A stretch of DNA of 33,602 nucleotides from Phytophthora quininea (Eukaryota > Oomycota > Peronosporomycetes > Peronosporales > Peronosporaceae). The stretch lies in contig JAAVTG010000512.1 in NCBI GenBank assembly GCA_011947345.1, positions 1 through 33,602 of the forward strand, given 5' to 3'. Both the position numbers and the translations under genes were made by a program. Shown one piece after another: positions 1-10,021 of the stretch. How positions within the stretch are numbered: position 1 is the stretch's first letter; each line of letters starts with the position of its first letter. Below the pieces are notes generated by a model. It ran no database searches, was not told where the DNA came from, and saw only the letters and a list, made by a program, of their open reading frames with translations.

Positions 1-2935
1 TGCATCTAACAATGTATCTCTGTGCGATTGCCTAGTGCTGTGGAGAGCGATGCTGCGGTAGCAGTCAAGAAGCTCAACAAGACAGACTTCCAGGGCCGCA
101 AGATGCTCATCGGTGCGTAGTGCTGTTCGTTGCAGGCAGATTTGTGCAGATGTGCTGACTCTTGTGGCGGTTAATTGCATAGACTTTGCCATGGAGAAAG
201 GAAAGCGTCGCGGCAACCAGGCTTCAGCCAAGCTTGCTGCTGCTGAGAAGGAGCCTGACGTTGCAGAGGAGGCTAAAGAGGAGGCAGAGCAAAGTGCACA
301 AAAGGAGGAGCCGGAACAACCAGAGGAGGACAAGGAAAAGGCCAAGAAGGACCACAAGGCGGCGAAAGAGGAGTGCCGTGCTGCGAAGGCAGCCCAGAAG
401 GCTGCGAAGGTCGAGGAAAAGCCAAGGAGACTGTTGTTGAGGACGCCAAAGAAAAAGTGGAGTCGGTTGAGCCGGAGAAGAAGAAAGTGAAAGCCAAGTC
501 GACTCCTTTTGTTGAGTCGACTCCCGCTGTTGAAAGCGCTGCCGACGCTTCTACTGGGGAAACCACATTCAGAGCGAGCGCAACGCAAGGCGCCGACAGC
601 ACCGCGAGTTCCTGAGACAGGTGGAGCATCGAAAGGAGGAGCAGGCGAGCGAAGATCAAAAGTCCGTGCTGGTTTTCGGTCTGGGTGCTGACGTGACCCA
701 GAAGCACATGCTCAAAAAGGCGAAAAAGGTTGGCGCGGTTGTCAAGGTGGAACTCAAGGAGGAGGCCCGTACAGGCAAGAAATATGCCCTCGTGCAGTAC
801 AAAACGACAAAAGATGCGGCTCTGGCGGTGGCGAAGTTGGACCACCACGTTTTCAAGGGTACGATGCTCCAGGTGAAGAGTGCAGCAAAAGCCATTGTGG
901 CGGAGGAAAAGGGTGCTGTCACACCAGGACACAAGCGCGCGGCTGAGGCGGAAGGACTGCGACTTATTGTGCGCAACCTTGCCTTCCAGACCACGGACAA
1001 GGATCTCGAGAAACTCTTTGAGGTGCACGGCCCGCTGTTTGAAGCCCGCATCGTGCGCATGCCAGTGGATGATGACAAGGCAAAGCAGGACGACGATGCT
1101 GAAGAGCTCGCCAACAAGGAACCGGTGGTTGGTCGCAGCCGTGGATTCGGCTTCGTTCAGTTCCGCGACGTTGGTGATGCGCGCACGGCTGTAGAGAAAC
1201 TCAACGGACACAAGCTAAAGGGCCGTGACATAATTGTGGATTTTGCGTTGTCAAAGACGAAGTACCTCGAGCAACAAAAGCAGCAAGAGGAGCAAGCAGT
1301 TGCTACTAGTGCTGCTCCTGAGGATAACGATGATGCGGGTATGAGCAGCGATGAAGACGAAGATCAACTCGAAATGGCCACTGACGATGAGGTGGAGGAA
1401 GGGTCGGACGACTCGGACGAGGAGGAGGAGGAGGAGGACGAAGTCATGGAGGAAGCTGCGTCGATCCCCAAGGAGGACACGGAAGCGCAGCGTGAGCGCA
1501 CTCTATTTATCCGAAATTTGTCTTTCCAGACATCCGAAGACGGACTGCGCGAGTTTTTCAAGACCTTCGGCGCCGTTGAGTACGCCCGAGTTGTGTACGA
1601 CAAGGGATCGGGGCTGTCGAAGGGTGTGGGCTTTGTCCGGTTCAAATTGGCCGACGTGGCTACGGACGTTTTGGCACGCGGCGAGCAGAACCACGTTGGC
1701 GACGACAAGAAGAAACCCAAGAAGGACAAGAAGAAGAAAGACAACATGTTTACTCTGTCAGCGCTCGCGGACGGTGGTGACGATGCACTCACCCTGGACG
1801 GGCGTCAACTCATCGTAACTCGAGCCGTGTCCAAGAATGACGCTGAGAAGCTGGCTGATTCAAATGCCCGTGAACGACGTCGCTTGGATAAGCGCAACAT
1901 GTACTTGGCCTACGAAGGTACGCTTAATGTGAACAAGATGGCAGATGCCGAGCTGGAGCTGCCGAAGATGGACATTGATAAGCGTCGGCGAGCCATCCGC
2001 GAGAAGAAGGAGAAGCTTCAGAACCCGATGTACTTCGTTTCGCCTATGCGTCTGTCAGTACGCAACTTGTCTTCTGCGCTGGATGACCGCCAGTTGAAGA
2101 AGCTTTTCCACGACGGTGCGAGCGCCGGTATGCGAGCTGGCAACGTGGACCTCGCAGAGATTAAACCTGAACTGCTTCCCAAGGGAAATCCTCCTGTCAA
2201 GGTACGCATGGCGAAGGTGGTGCGTGATCTGGATTCAGCCAAAGCAGGGAAGAGCCTCGCTCGCGCGGCTACGGTTTTGTGGAGTTTGCCGAGCACGTGC
2301 ACGCCTTGGCAGCTCTGCGGATTCTGAACAACAACCCGAAGTACACATTGCACGCTGCTGGAAGGGCGGCTGCTGCCGGGGCGCCCGAAAGCTCAAAGTC
2401 ACGGCTGATTGTGGAGTTTGCGCTGGAAAACCACGGAAAACTGAAACTGCGTGAAAAGCGCGCCGCTGATGCCGCCAAAAAGCGCGAGGAGGAGCGTGCG
2501 TTGAAGGAGGCGCAGGGTGAGGCAGGTGGCGATGCTGACAACAGCACCAAGAAGAGCCGTGGCCAGCGCCAACGCGAAAGAAAAGCTGCGCGCCCAGGCC
2601 AAGGCCGAGGCGGCTGGCGGTGCTGGCAACAACAAAAAAGAAGGCAGCGAAGGTAGCGAAGGAGGTGAACCAGCAGCCAAAGAAGCGGAAACGTGCGGAG
2701 GCTCCGAGTAGCGACGCTGAGGCGGATGCTCTGGCGTCGTTGGAACAAGGTACCTCAAAGAGGGCAAGACGCTGTCTCGCAGCCAGCGCAAGCATGCCAA
2801 GGAGTTTGAAAAGGAGAAGTCGTTCGAGGAGCTTGTGCGCAGCTACAAGAAGGAAATCTTTGGCGAAAAGCCAGCGCCCGGAAGTGCCGCCAAGCGAGGC
2901 GAAGACACGAAGGTGAAAGATCGTTGGTTCGACTA
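1..2935 (+). CDS. RBM28/Nop4-type multi-RRM nucleolar RNA-binding protein, 5' partial, frameshifted
   Basis: The family (RBM28 in animals, Nop4 in yeast) acts in the nucleolus in assembly of the large ribosomal subunit. The gene enters from the left. An exon probably starts at 36 (after a CCTAG acceptor) and ends at 112; a 70-bp GT-AG intron (113-182) follows; the last exon runs to the TAA at 2933-2935. The spliced reading ends RRM1 as GRKMLIDFAMEKGKRRG. Further RRMs start near 660 (SVLVFGLG), 955 (LIVRNLAF, RGFGFVQF), 1495 (LFIRNLSF, KGVGFVRF) and 2045 (LSVRNLSS, RGYGFVEF). RRM4 is followed by ALRILNNNP and a Lys-rich tail ending KDRWFD, as in RBM28. An acidic stretch (GAG repeats) lies at 1320-1450. 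The frame must shift near 410-430, 555-600, 2255, 2580-2640 and 2747. Conservation on both sides of each shift suggests assembly indels, not decay. Confidence 0.85.
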
Positions 2936-3236
2936 ACTTGCGGTTAGATTCACGTCCAGGAGACGCTAGAAGACCGCTGCGGACACTTGTGGCGGTCGAA
3001 AATATAGGTGCATGCTACGTTTACTACTGTTCTGATCTGTCAGTTCATTCCGCTACAATTAGCTTCCGTCTTGAGCGATTTTTGCGCGTTAGTTGTCCTC
3101 AAGACCTGGGCAACGATGACGATGATTGCCACATTTGCGATTTCAAACGACCACTTCGTCAGCACCCACGAAGACGAGCTGGCTGCTGACAAACGAGCGG
3201 GGCAACTTGCATGGCATGAGATCTCCTTGCGCCGAC

Positions 3237-4075
3237 ATGTTTTCCTTCTTCGCCAGCACGCCGCTGATCGTACAGCAGTCACCCGCGCACCGAGTGCTGG
3301 TGGTCATCCCCGTGCAGCGCGAATGTTGCTCTGCGCTCTGCGACAGTAGCGCGCGCGTCCGTATTCCACGGCAGCCATGAGCTCAACGCTCGCGCCAGCT
3401 CGTCCAGGGGTGGACTTTGTCGAAGCGCGAGGCACGGTGCTCTTCAATTCCGGTCAGGAACGAGCGCTAGTTGCGGTGGAGATCCTTCCCGTCGAGCGTG
3501 ACGACTTACAGACGCTTGCTCAGCGCGGGTTTGCAGTCGTCCTCGACGCGCCGATCCACTCGCCCGCACAGTCTCGAGTGTCGGCAGAAATTGTTGTCGA
3601 ATCTGCTGCGGTTCTTCCGGGGGCCTCAAGTGGTTCGGAGACGGCGGTGGTGATACTGGTGGCGGTGGGGGTTCTGCTGCTAGTGGCCTTCTACTGGTTC
3701 CGGTCCAGATGCGCTGCCATGCCGCACAAGCCCCACGCCTTTGAGTACAAGGTGTTGCTGCGATCTCGACGCCATTCCGGGGCCAGCGAGGAGATGCGAG
3801 ATGCGTTGGCTGCCACAAGCAGGATCAAGAGCGGCATTCGACGCATGGTGCGTCGTGCCGGCTCGTTCAAGAACTGGAAGGCGGTTGTCGAGCCCCGCAA
3901 GCAGGGCGTGCCTCACGTTGTGGCACCGGAGCTCGAAGATATTGGAGACCCCGTGGAGGAGCTGGGCGATGAGAAAGAAGGCTCGGAGGGTCGACGAAGA
4001 ACCGGAGCTGGAGTTGAGAGAGCACTTGGCTGCCATCCAGAGCGCTCGCCCCAGACAGTAGCGGAGCTGAAGTAA
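3237..4075 (+). CDS. Single-pass membrane protein with a Calx-beta domain, probably the 3' end of a larger gene
   Basis: One Calx-beta fold can be read across a single frameshift near 3360. The first strands are HRVLVVIPVQR and SSARVRI. After the shift come YSTAAMSS, ARPGVDFVEARGTVLF and ERALVAVEILPVE, matching the family pattern (Y-x-T, G-x-D-F, G-T-L-x-F, V-x-I). A 19-residue hydrophobic segment follows at 3644-3700 (VVILVAVGVLLLVAFYWF), then a basic cytoplasmic tail rich in Arg, Lys and Glu. The likely topology is an outside Calx-beta domain, one helix and an inside tail; Calx-beta domains often bind calcium. ATG 3237 is the first usable start in this frame, but the true start may lie upstream in an exon I could not define. 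The tail has competing frames after about 3975, so the exact C-terminus is uncertain. Confidence 0.5.
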
Positions 4076-4097
4076 TATTTATTGAAGCAGCAACAAG

Positions 4098-4265
4098 ATG
4101 AGTCACCCGAAAACATTTCGCTGCCCAGCCACCGCGATGGCGACCAACACTCAGAACAGCGTCGTAGCGAACTTCGCCAAGCGGCTGCGACGGCATGCTC
4201 TGGAGACGCTCGAGCTCGAGAAGGAGGCCCACGCCTTAATTGATGCGGTGTTTGCAGCCAACTAA
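4098..4265 (+). CDS. Small 55-aa charged helical ORF, possibly the 3' continuation of the Calx-beta gene
   Basis: This reading frame begins with ATG at 4098 (a second ATG is at 4137) and ends at TAA 4263-4265. The C-terminal 40 residues look like a charged amphipathic helix (NFAKRLRRHALETLELEKEA), and the composition is protein-like. It is in the same frame as the end of the alternative Calx-beta tail (frame stop at 4059-4061) and lies only 23 bp beyond the TAA at 4073-4075. It may therefore be a C-terminal piece separated by an indel. I do not recognise a family and assign no function. Confidence 0.3.
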   Translation: MSHPKTFRCPATAMATNTQNSVVANFAKRLRRHALETLELEKEAHALIDAVFAAN

Positions 4266-4280
4266 ACCGGTGATGACCCC

Positions 4281-6066
4281 GTGGTCCAGAGTCTGCCTGC
4301 CAAGACTCCGCGGGTTCCTAGCGGCAAAATAAGTTGGAAAACACATGACTTGGTGCCAGTGATGCGTGGATTCCTGAAGGACATCGAGGCTGCCAACGAG
4401 CGAGAAAAGGACAACGACGAAGTTGATGAGCTTCGTGTCTACGGGTTGCTGCCGTCCAAAAGGGCTTCGAGGCTTCGTACTTCACCATGGACTCGAGTGC
4501 TTTCCGGGGCTTCTGAAACGGAGCCCCACGTCGACTTGACCATGACGGTGGAGCTTGGCCACGAGACATGGACACTGGGGAGAGCTTGCGCCGGAAGAAT
4601 GAGTCTCGGTGGAAAGAGCTCAGCGATCTGTGGTGGCGTCGTTTCTTCCGAACCGACGCAGTGGAGAAGGAGGAGAAGAGGACATTCGCGAGAGCGATCT
4701 CGACGGACGGATACGGCGTCTCCATCCACATGAGCTGCCCTACCAGAGGAAAGAAGAAACGAGCCAAGAAACGGCGATCGAGCGGCGACGTGGCAGCCGA
4801 CGCCACTACGTCGACCGTCCTGGGACCCAGGCTCTCCAAGACACCGAAGGGCAAGCTCACCGACTACGACGTTGTGGGGATTGATCCGGGTCGAACAGAC
4901 TTCATCACGGCAACGAACAACGCGGGCAAGACTGTGCGCTTTCGCACGACTGCATACCGTAGTGCCAGTGGGTTCATGCGGTCGAGCCGCCGCTCCAGGA
5001 AAGAGATTGCCAAAGACACCGAAGTGCGCGACCTCCTTCGAGCCACGCCGACGAAAACGGCGAGCCTATCGGTCTTCATGGAGCACATCAAATTTTTCTT
5101 TGAGCACGGCCGCAAGCTACTAACTTTCTTCTACAGGCCGATCTTCAGGAAGTTAAAGTTTCGCCGATACGCAGAAGACCCGCCAGATCGACCGTGCCAT
5201 CAATGAGATGGCGCCAAACAACAAAAAGGATCATTGTCTTCGGTGATAGTGGTGCTGCTTGCAACTCTCTAAGAGCTTTCCAATGCTCCTTCAGTGCGCT
5301 TCTCGAGGTGCTGATAGTCGATCCGTAAGAGCGGTATCTCGGAAAGGACGATGAAGTAGTGAGTGTGTGTGCGCTCAGTGGGGAAAACCAAAGTGTGTAT
5401 TTCCGAGTGTCTTGTGTTGGTGAGGGAAAAGCTCGCCCGCTGACAAACCCTCAAGACTAGCCTATCAACTTCATCCTAGTAAAGCTGTATAGACTTGTGG
5501 GTACACGTCAATGACACTCATGCCAATGACCACGGGCACGCATGCTAGTGTCCATCAATCCCGCAGGATTGCTGGCACACTATTTGTCTTCCATCTTTCC
5601 AGTCCTTCACAAGCCACACTCGGACCTCGCACATCATGTGCTGCAACCGCAGTGACCTTCAGGGCCAGCCACGCATGGCTACCCATTGCTCTTACTCTCA
5701 CATCAAGAACTGTCCGGCCGGCCCTGTCAAAATGTTAGCCCGCCGTCTCGCATCTCGATGTGAAGTCGTCGTAGTGGACGAGTTCAGAACCAGCTGCATG
5801 CACTTTGACTGTGCATGCGCTGCGAAGATGACCAACCAGACCACCAAGCGCGTCTTCCGCAACGAAAAAGAAAAGTCGTGAAGGTGCACAAGGTGCTGCA
5901 TTGCTTGACGAAGAATGGAGGCTGCGGCTTGACCGTCGACCGGGACGTAAATGCGTCCAAAAACATTCTCAGCATCATCATGCGGCAGCTACGAGGTGAC
6001 CCGACACGGCCCGAGAGACTGAGACGCCAACCACGGTCGACTCCGCCACGCCAGACTCACCAGTGA
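4281..6066 (+). CDS. Fanzor (eukaryotic TnpB-like) RuvC nuclease, interrupted
   Basis: Fanzors are eukaryotic relatives of TnpB and Cas12; characterised members are RNA-guided DNA endonucleases carried by transposons. The RuvC core is visible in three pieces. RuvC-I is VVGIDPGRTDFITAT (Asp codon 4883-4885). A conserved block IIVFGDSGAACNS lies near 5230. RuvC-II is VVVDEFRTSC (Glu codon 5780-5782), followed by a Cys-rich knuckle (FDCACAAKM, then LHCLTKNGGCG). RuvC-III is DRDVNASKNIL (second Asp of that motif at 5944-5946), followed by the family's QLRGDP tail and TGA 6064-6066. Upstream, 4281-4860 holds a Trp/Arg-rich N-terminal region (DLWWRRFF, FARAISTDGYG) typical of Fanzors. Frameshifts lie near 4450-4570, 5165 and 5870, and about 430 bp (5265-5700) does not fit the family. 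It may be an intron, a nested insertion or decay. No terminal repeats were found. Confidence 0.8.
5265..5700. other. Unexplained ~430-bp insert or intron inside the Fanzor gene
   Basis: Fanzor-like sequence stops after the block GDSGAACNSLR near 5265 and resumes at CPAGPVKMLARR near 5708. In the family these blocks are nearly adjacent. The intervening DNA has stops in all forward frames, lower GC than the flanks and a GT-rich run (5358-5372). I see no clean GT/AG pair exactly at the joints, so a simple spliceosomal intron is not proven. No inverted repeats or target duplication were recognised at the edges. Confidence 0.4.
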
Positions 6067-6218
6067 TCCCCGATCCATTTTACCCAGCCAGGCCATCCAT
6101 CGGGTGGTAACCTCAAGGAAGCAGGTCGTCTCGCAGCGTCGTCTGCAGGCATTGCTGGCCGGTCCGACAACTCCACCAAAACAGCAAAGGAAAGTAGTAG
6201 GAGCGGCATTAATTCATC
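6067..6218. other. 152-bp gap between the Fanzor stop and the desaturase stop
   Basis: This is the shared 3' flank of two convergent genes. Guide (omega) RNAs of TnpB/Fanzor systems usually come from the 3' end of the nuclease gene, so this is where one would be expected. By eye there is only a short direct repeat of GTCGTCT (6126-6132 and again near 6143) and modest GC-rich pairing potential. No convincing structure or transposon end could be called. Confidence 0.3.
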
Positions 6219-7406
6219 TTACAGCTTGTTCTTGTAGAAGACGATCTTGCCGTCGTCCTCGACAAACTTGCAGTAGGTGAACGATCGCCAGAGCGCCTTG
6301 GGCACGGGGTGGCGTCCTTGAGGTAGAACTTGCCCAGGATGGGCTTGATGGCGTTCGTGGCCTCCTCGCAGTGGTAGAAGGGCATCTTGGAAGATGTGGT
6401 GGCACGTGTGTGTCGACGATGCGGTGCACCACGCCGTCCAGGTAGGCCCCGAAGGAGCGGTCGACCGTGCAGAGCGCGCCACGCAGCCAGCTCCACTCGC
6501 CCTCGCGGAAGTGCGGGATGTACGTGTCGTGTGCTGCAGGTACGTGATGAGCACCAGGTAGGCGTTGACGATCATGTACGGGACAAAGTAGAACTTGACC
6601 ATCGTGTGGAGCCCGAACGTGTGCACCAGCGCCGAGAGCACGCCCAGCATGAGCACGAGGAAGATGTCGCTGAGCACGATCATCCAGCGCTCGCGCTCGG
6701 CGTAGATGGCCGAGTACGGGTTGAAGTGGCTGCGCGGCTTGCCCCAGTACTTGCTCGGGCCCGTGGCGTTGAAGAAGAGGTAGCCGGGCATCCAGCCCAC
6801 GACCAGCATGTAGACGATGCGGTAGAGCTGGTAGAGCGGGGCGTCCTGCAGCGTCTCGTTCCACGACTCCTCGACGACCGAGCGCGTGACCGGCACGAAC
6901 ACCTCGTCGTTCTCGCTACCCGTGTTGGAGTGGTGCTTGCGGTGCGAAATGCGCCAGCTGTGGTACGGCACGAGCAGCGCCGAGTGCAGCACGAGGCCGA
7001 TAATGTTGTTGACGACTTCGCTGGAGCAGTAGGCCTGGTGGCCGCACTCGTGGGCCACGACCCAGATGCCTGTGAGATAGCTGCCCTGGAAGAACCAGTA
7101 GAGCGGCCACAACGCGTAGGCGGCGTTGCCAGTCTGGTCGATGAATGTGGCGGCGTAGAAGAGCGCGGCGCACGTGAGCGCGTTCTTGATCATGTAGTAC
7201 GTGGACGTGATGAACGACCGCTCGAAGCAGTGCTTGGGGATGGCGGCGCGCAGCTCGCGCAGCGTGAACTGCGGCAGCTCCAGCGGCAGCGGCGCCGGGG
7301 CCCCTCGACGTGCTTGTAGCCGGCCTCGGCCAGCAGTCGCTGCTTGGCCTCGCCAGGTGGAGGCCTGCTTGGAGGCCGCGTCGGCTTCCGGGTTCAGGAT
7401 GGCCAT
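6219..7406 (-). CDS. FAD2: Delta-12 (omega-6) fatty acid desaturase, membrane-bound, frameshifted
   Basis: This ER-membrane di-iron enzyme inserts the delta-12 double bond, turning oleate into linoleate. The start is ATG at 7404-7406 (MAILNPEAD) and the stop TAA is at 6219-6221. All three histidine boxes are present: HECGH (7039-7053), HRKHH (6930-6944) and HTCHH (6396-6410). Conserved blocks include LPLELPQFTLRELRAAIPKH, WVVAHECGHQAYCSS and PYHSWRISHRKHH, with a C-terminus of DGKIVFYKNKL. Several hydrophobic segments lie between boxes 2 and 3. Frame changes occur near 7290-7350 (twice), 6530, 6400, 6380 and 6310; one is a G missing from GGGGCCCC. The intact sense on both sides points to assembly indels. 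A delta-12 versus omega-3 assignment is by overall resemblance to oomycete delta-12 enzymes. It is convergent with the Fanzor gene. Confidence 0.88.
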   Translation of the reverse strand: MAILNPEADAASKQASTWRGQAATAGRGRLQARRGAPAPLPLELPQFTLRELRAAIPKHCFERSFITSTYYMIKNALTCAALFYAATFIDQTGNAAYALWPLYWFFQGSYLTGIWVVAHECGHQAYCSSEVVNNIIGLVLHSALLVPYHSWRISHRKHHSNTGSENDEVFVPVTRSVVEESWNETLQDAPLYQLYRIVYMLVVGWMPGYLFFNATGPSKYWGKPRSHFNPYSAIYAERERWMIVLSDIFLVLMLGVLSALVHTFGLHTMVKFYFVPYMIVNAYLVLITYLQHTTRTSRTSARASGAGCVARSARSTAPSGPTWTAWCTASSTHTCHHIFQDALLPLRGGHERHQAHPGQVLPQGRHPVPKALWRSFTYCKFVEDDGKIVFYKNKL

Positions 7407-9495
7407 GGTGGGGTCGGGTGGGGTCGCTGGCCTGCCGGTGGTTTGCAGCCGGAGAATCCGCAAGTGAGCACTGCAGTGCGAGGAGGTTTACAGCCGCACA
7501 AGCCGCGGGCAAAGGCTGCACCGCGCCGGCTGAATGGCCGACAGGCGTGCTGGCGCCACGTCAGGCCCAATTCGAGCATGATGTCACGCCCCGGATGTGT
7601 CAACGGCGGCAACTTCACTGCGTCACCCGCGATAAGTACGACCTAGTCCCGCGTGGCGTCGGACCTGCCTCGAGCAGCGTCTTGCCGCCGTCGCCGAGCA
7701 GCACCAGCACCTTTGGAGCAGCGGCGTTCGCAGCAGTCATGCCAGGGCCTCGATGCCCGCTGCTGGATGGGGTAAGTGAAAAGCGGCGTCTTCAAGAATG
7801 CACCGCTGGAATGCATTTAACTTGCATAGAAACACGGGGAAAGCTGTGGTCAGGAAGGCTTTGCCGCCGCCGCAATGCTTATCCGCGGCGACACCACCAG
7901 AAGCGCCGAGATCGGATACCAGTGCAACAGCAGTCATTGGCCATGCAGCCCGGGCAGCAGCAGCAGCAGCAGCAGCCACCGTCGGCCTTCTCGCATTGCA
8001 TCGTCTTTGTCGGCTAGACGAAGGTGCAGCCCTGGTAGTTCCCCGTGGAGCTGCGGTGTCGGCTTCCCCTGGCGCCCGGTGCGTCATTCGCGTGCTATAG
8101 GTCCGCGCCCATTACACAAAGCAGAGCTGAGAGCGGCGTGGGGCTCGAATCGAGTTGCCTGCATCTTCGCCTCCAGTCGATGGTGGCAGACACCACCGCC
8201 AGAATTCCCGGTGGTCGATGGGCAACAGCATCAAGGCGCGTCAAATATCCTCGGTAGCATGCTTAGATTGTCCGGCATCGTATTATAGTCTTAGAAAGAA
8301 GTACGAGCACGTTCGCTGGCTGGAGATTCCTGAACGTCCAATGTTCCGTCGAGGGCACGGCGACTAGAGCTGAAGCATTACAGCGTTAGCGTTAGGAGCA
8401 ACACGCATTTCTGGGGCTCGAGTGATGGATTCAGGGGTGGCCACACGCACAGCAAGAGCACGACCAGGATAGAAGGCGAATTGAGCACGAGTCGCAGGGG
8501 GTGAGAGCGTCGAGCTTGCGTGCCAGCAGGCACTTTTTCAGTAACATCGGCTTCATCCATTGCCACTTATAAAGAGCTCTTCTGGTGCCGGGTCTCCACC
8601 ACTTGATCGCTACCTTGACAAGAAGACTATGGAGCACACAGAAAGAAGATGATAGCGTTTAGCAATGTCCCGCCCAAACGTGTGGAAGGCAAGCCAAGCC
8701 CGAGCGGTTGATCTCCATCTTGAGCTCAGAGGCTCCAGTATCGGCCAGTTATCGTGAACGCACATTCCCAAGCCATTGGCGTTCTTGATATGTTTGCGCC
8801 CGTGATCCGCACTCTTATACTGACGATGTATTTCTCGGCAGCCCTTGCGTGTTCGCTACGCCTCAAGTTTTAGCACAGTACTCGGTGATCTTGTCATCCG
8901 GGAGCATGAGGCGAACGACCCCCGTCGGGGTCTTTTTGTCTTCGACCGGCGAAATTCGAGCGGCAGTGGTGTCTGTGGTGAGCTGATGACTTGCCAACCA
9001 TCCTGTAAATGTCGGTGGGACTGCAAGCGTCAAGGTTGTCGGTGGGCAGATGCCGTAGGCGTCGGAGGGGCTGCGAATGGAAAGCAACGAAGCCGACTTC
9101 TTAGGGGCCTTGTAATCGGCCCGGACTTCTTGATCGGACATTTGCTCTGTGGCGGCTGAGCAGCAGCTGCCGCTTCCGAGTGCTTCCCTTGCTAACTGAT
9201 CTCGCTACCTTCCTTTATCAACTGCTGCCGTGGCCAGTTCCTTGCCGAAATCCAATGCACGCTGGGCTATCGATGCCCATCAGCGCGAAGGGCAAGATGG
9301 AGTTCTTCGCGCATGAGGACGAGCTGGTCGAATAGCAGTCGAGGAGCATATGTTATTCTATATATCGGTTTTCGTGCTGTGATTGGCCAGTTCTGCCCAA
9401 TCACGGTGAGCCACTCGATTGGTGGTTGGAGCTTGCAGTCTCCGGCGACGCCCTGGTTAGTTCGGTTCTTTAGTTCTTCGGAAGCAAACATCACC
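7407..9495. other. 2-kb interval without a recognisable gene
   Basis: The interval lies between the divergent starts of the desaturase (-) and eL36 (+) and must hold both promoters. I see no conserved protein. Weak candidates are a 41-residue minus-strand frame with ATG at 7738-7740 (starts MTAANAAAPKVLVLLGDGGK, ends at 7615) and overlapping frames on both strands at 8845-9160. Neither resembles a family I know. A CAG run lies at 7954-7976. A TATA-like TTCTATATATCGG lies at 9355-9367, about 130 bp before the eL36 ATG, but its role is unproven. Confidence 0.5.
7954..7976. repeat. (GCA)n trinucleotide run
   Basis: About seven and a half perfect GCA units lie in a GC-rich non-coding stretch. 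They would encode polyalanine, polyserine or polyglutamine depending on frame, but no gene is supported around them. Confidence 0.8.
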
Positions 9496-10021
9496 ATGTC
9501 CTCCACTGGAATCGCCGTGGGCCTCAACAAGGGTTTCCCCGTCAACAAGAAGCAGGTGGCTCCTCGCCCCGCTTCCCGCAAGGGAGTACGTTTCGCGCAG
9601 CAGTCGTTGGGGGATCGTCACGGTCGAGCCTCTCTCAGGTGGCAAGCATTTATTAACGAAATGCTTTTTACTAGCGCGCCGGCAAGAAGACCAAGCTTGT
9701 GCGCGAGGTCATCCGCGAGGTCGTGGGCCTCATGCCGTACGAGAAGCGCATCCTTGATATGATCAAGAGCGGTGGCTCGTCGGCGGAGAAGCGCATCTAC
9801 AAGTTCTCCAAGAAGCGCGTACGTAGACCATCTTGAGACGCCGCCAACAGGAAAATAGGGCCGCGACTCGACAGGACGATTGCAACACAGGGAGGCTGAC
9901 TATCGTTTGATGTATTTTGACCTTTGCACAGCTGGGCACGCACCGCCGCGCTCTGCAGAAGCGCGAGGAGATGAAGGCGTACTACGCCGCTCTCCGCGCC
10001 AAGGCCGCCCACCACGCTTAA
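9496..10021 (+). CDS. RPL36: 60S ribosomal protein eL36 (L36e), three exons
   Basis: This is a structural protein of the cytosolic large ribosomal subunit. The exons are 9496-9585, 9675-9818 and 9932-10021. The introns are 9586-9674 (GTACGT...CTAG, 89 bp) and 9819-9931 (GTACGT...ACAG, 113 bp). The spliced product is 107 residues, against about 105 in animals. Diagnostic blocks are GIAVGLNKGFPV (residues 5-16), VREVIREVVGLMPYEKR in exon 2 and KFSKKR joined across intron 2 to LGTHRRALQKREEM. The C-terminus is the expected Ala/Lys-rich helix. Both introns are in phase 0. No frameshift is needed, unlike most neighbours, perhaps because the gene is short. Confidence 0.96.

Noticed and set aside
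273..1211. Long open frame on the minus strand opposite the RBM28-like gene
   Set aside because: It mirrors the low-stop codon pattern of the conserved plus-strand RRM gene and shows no family resemblance.
6387..7319. 310-codon plus-strand open frame opposite the desaturase
   Set aside because: It is Arg/Val/Glu-rich antisense of a GC-rich conserved gene, with no recognisable domain.
7615..7740. 41-residue minus-strand frame starting MTAANAAAPKVLVLLG
   Set aside because: It is protein-like but too short, with no recognised homologue or joinable exon. It is mentioned only in the interval note.
8845..9159. Overlapping open frames on both strands between the desaturase and eL36
   Set aside because: Neither strand shows a family motif, splice support or clear codon bias, so I could not choose a gene.
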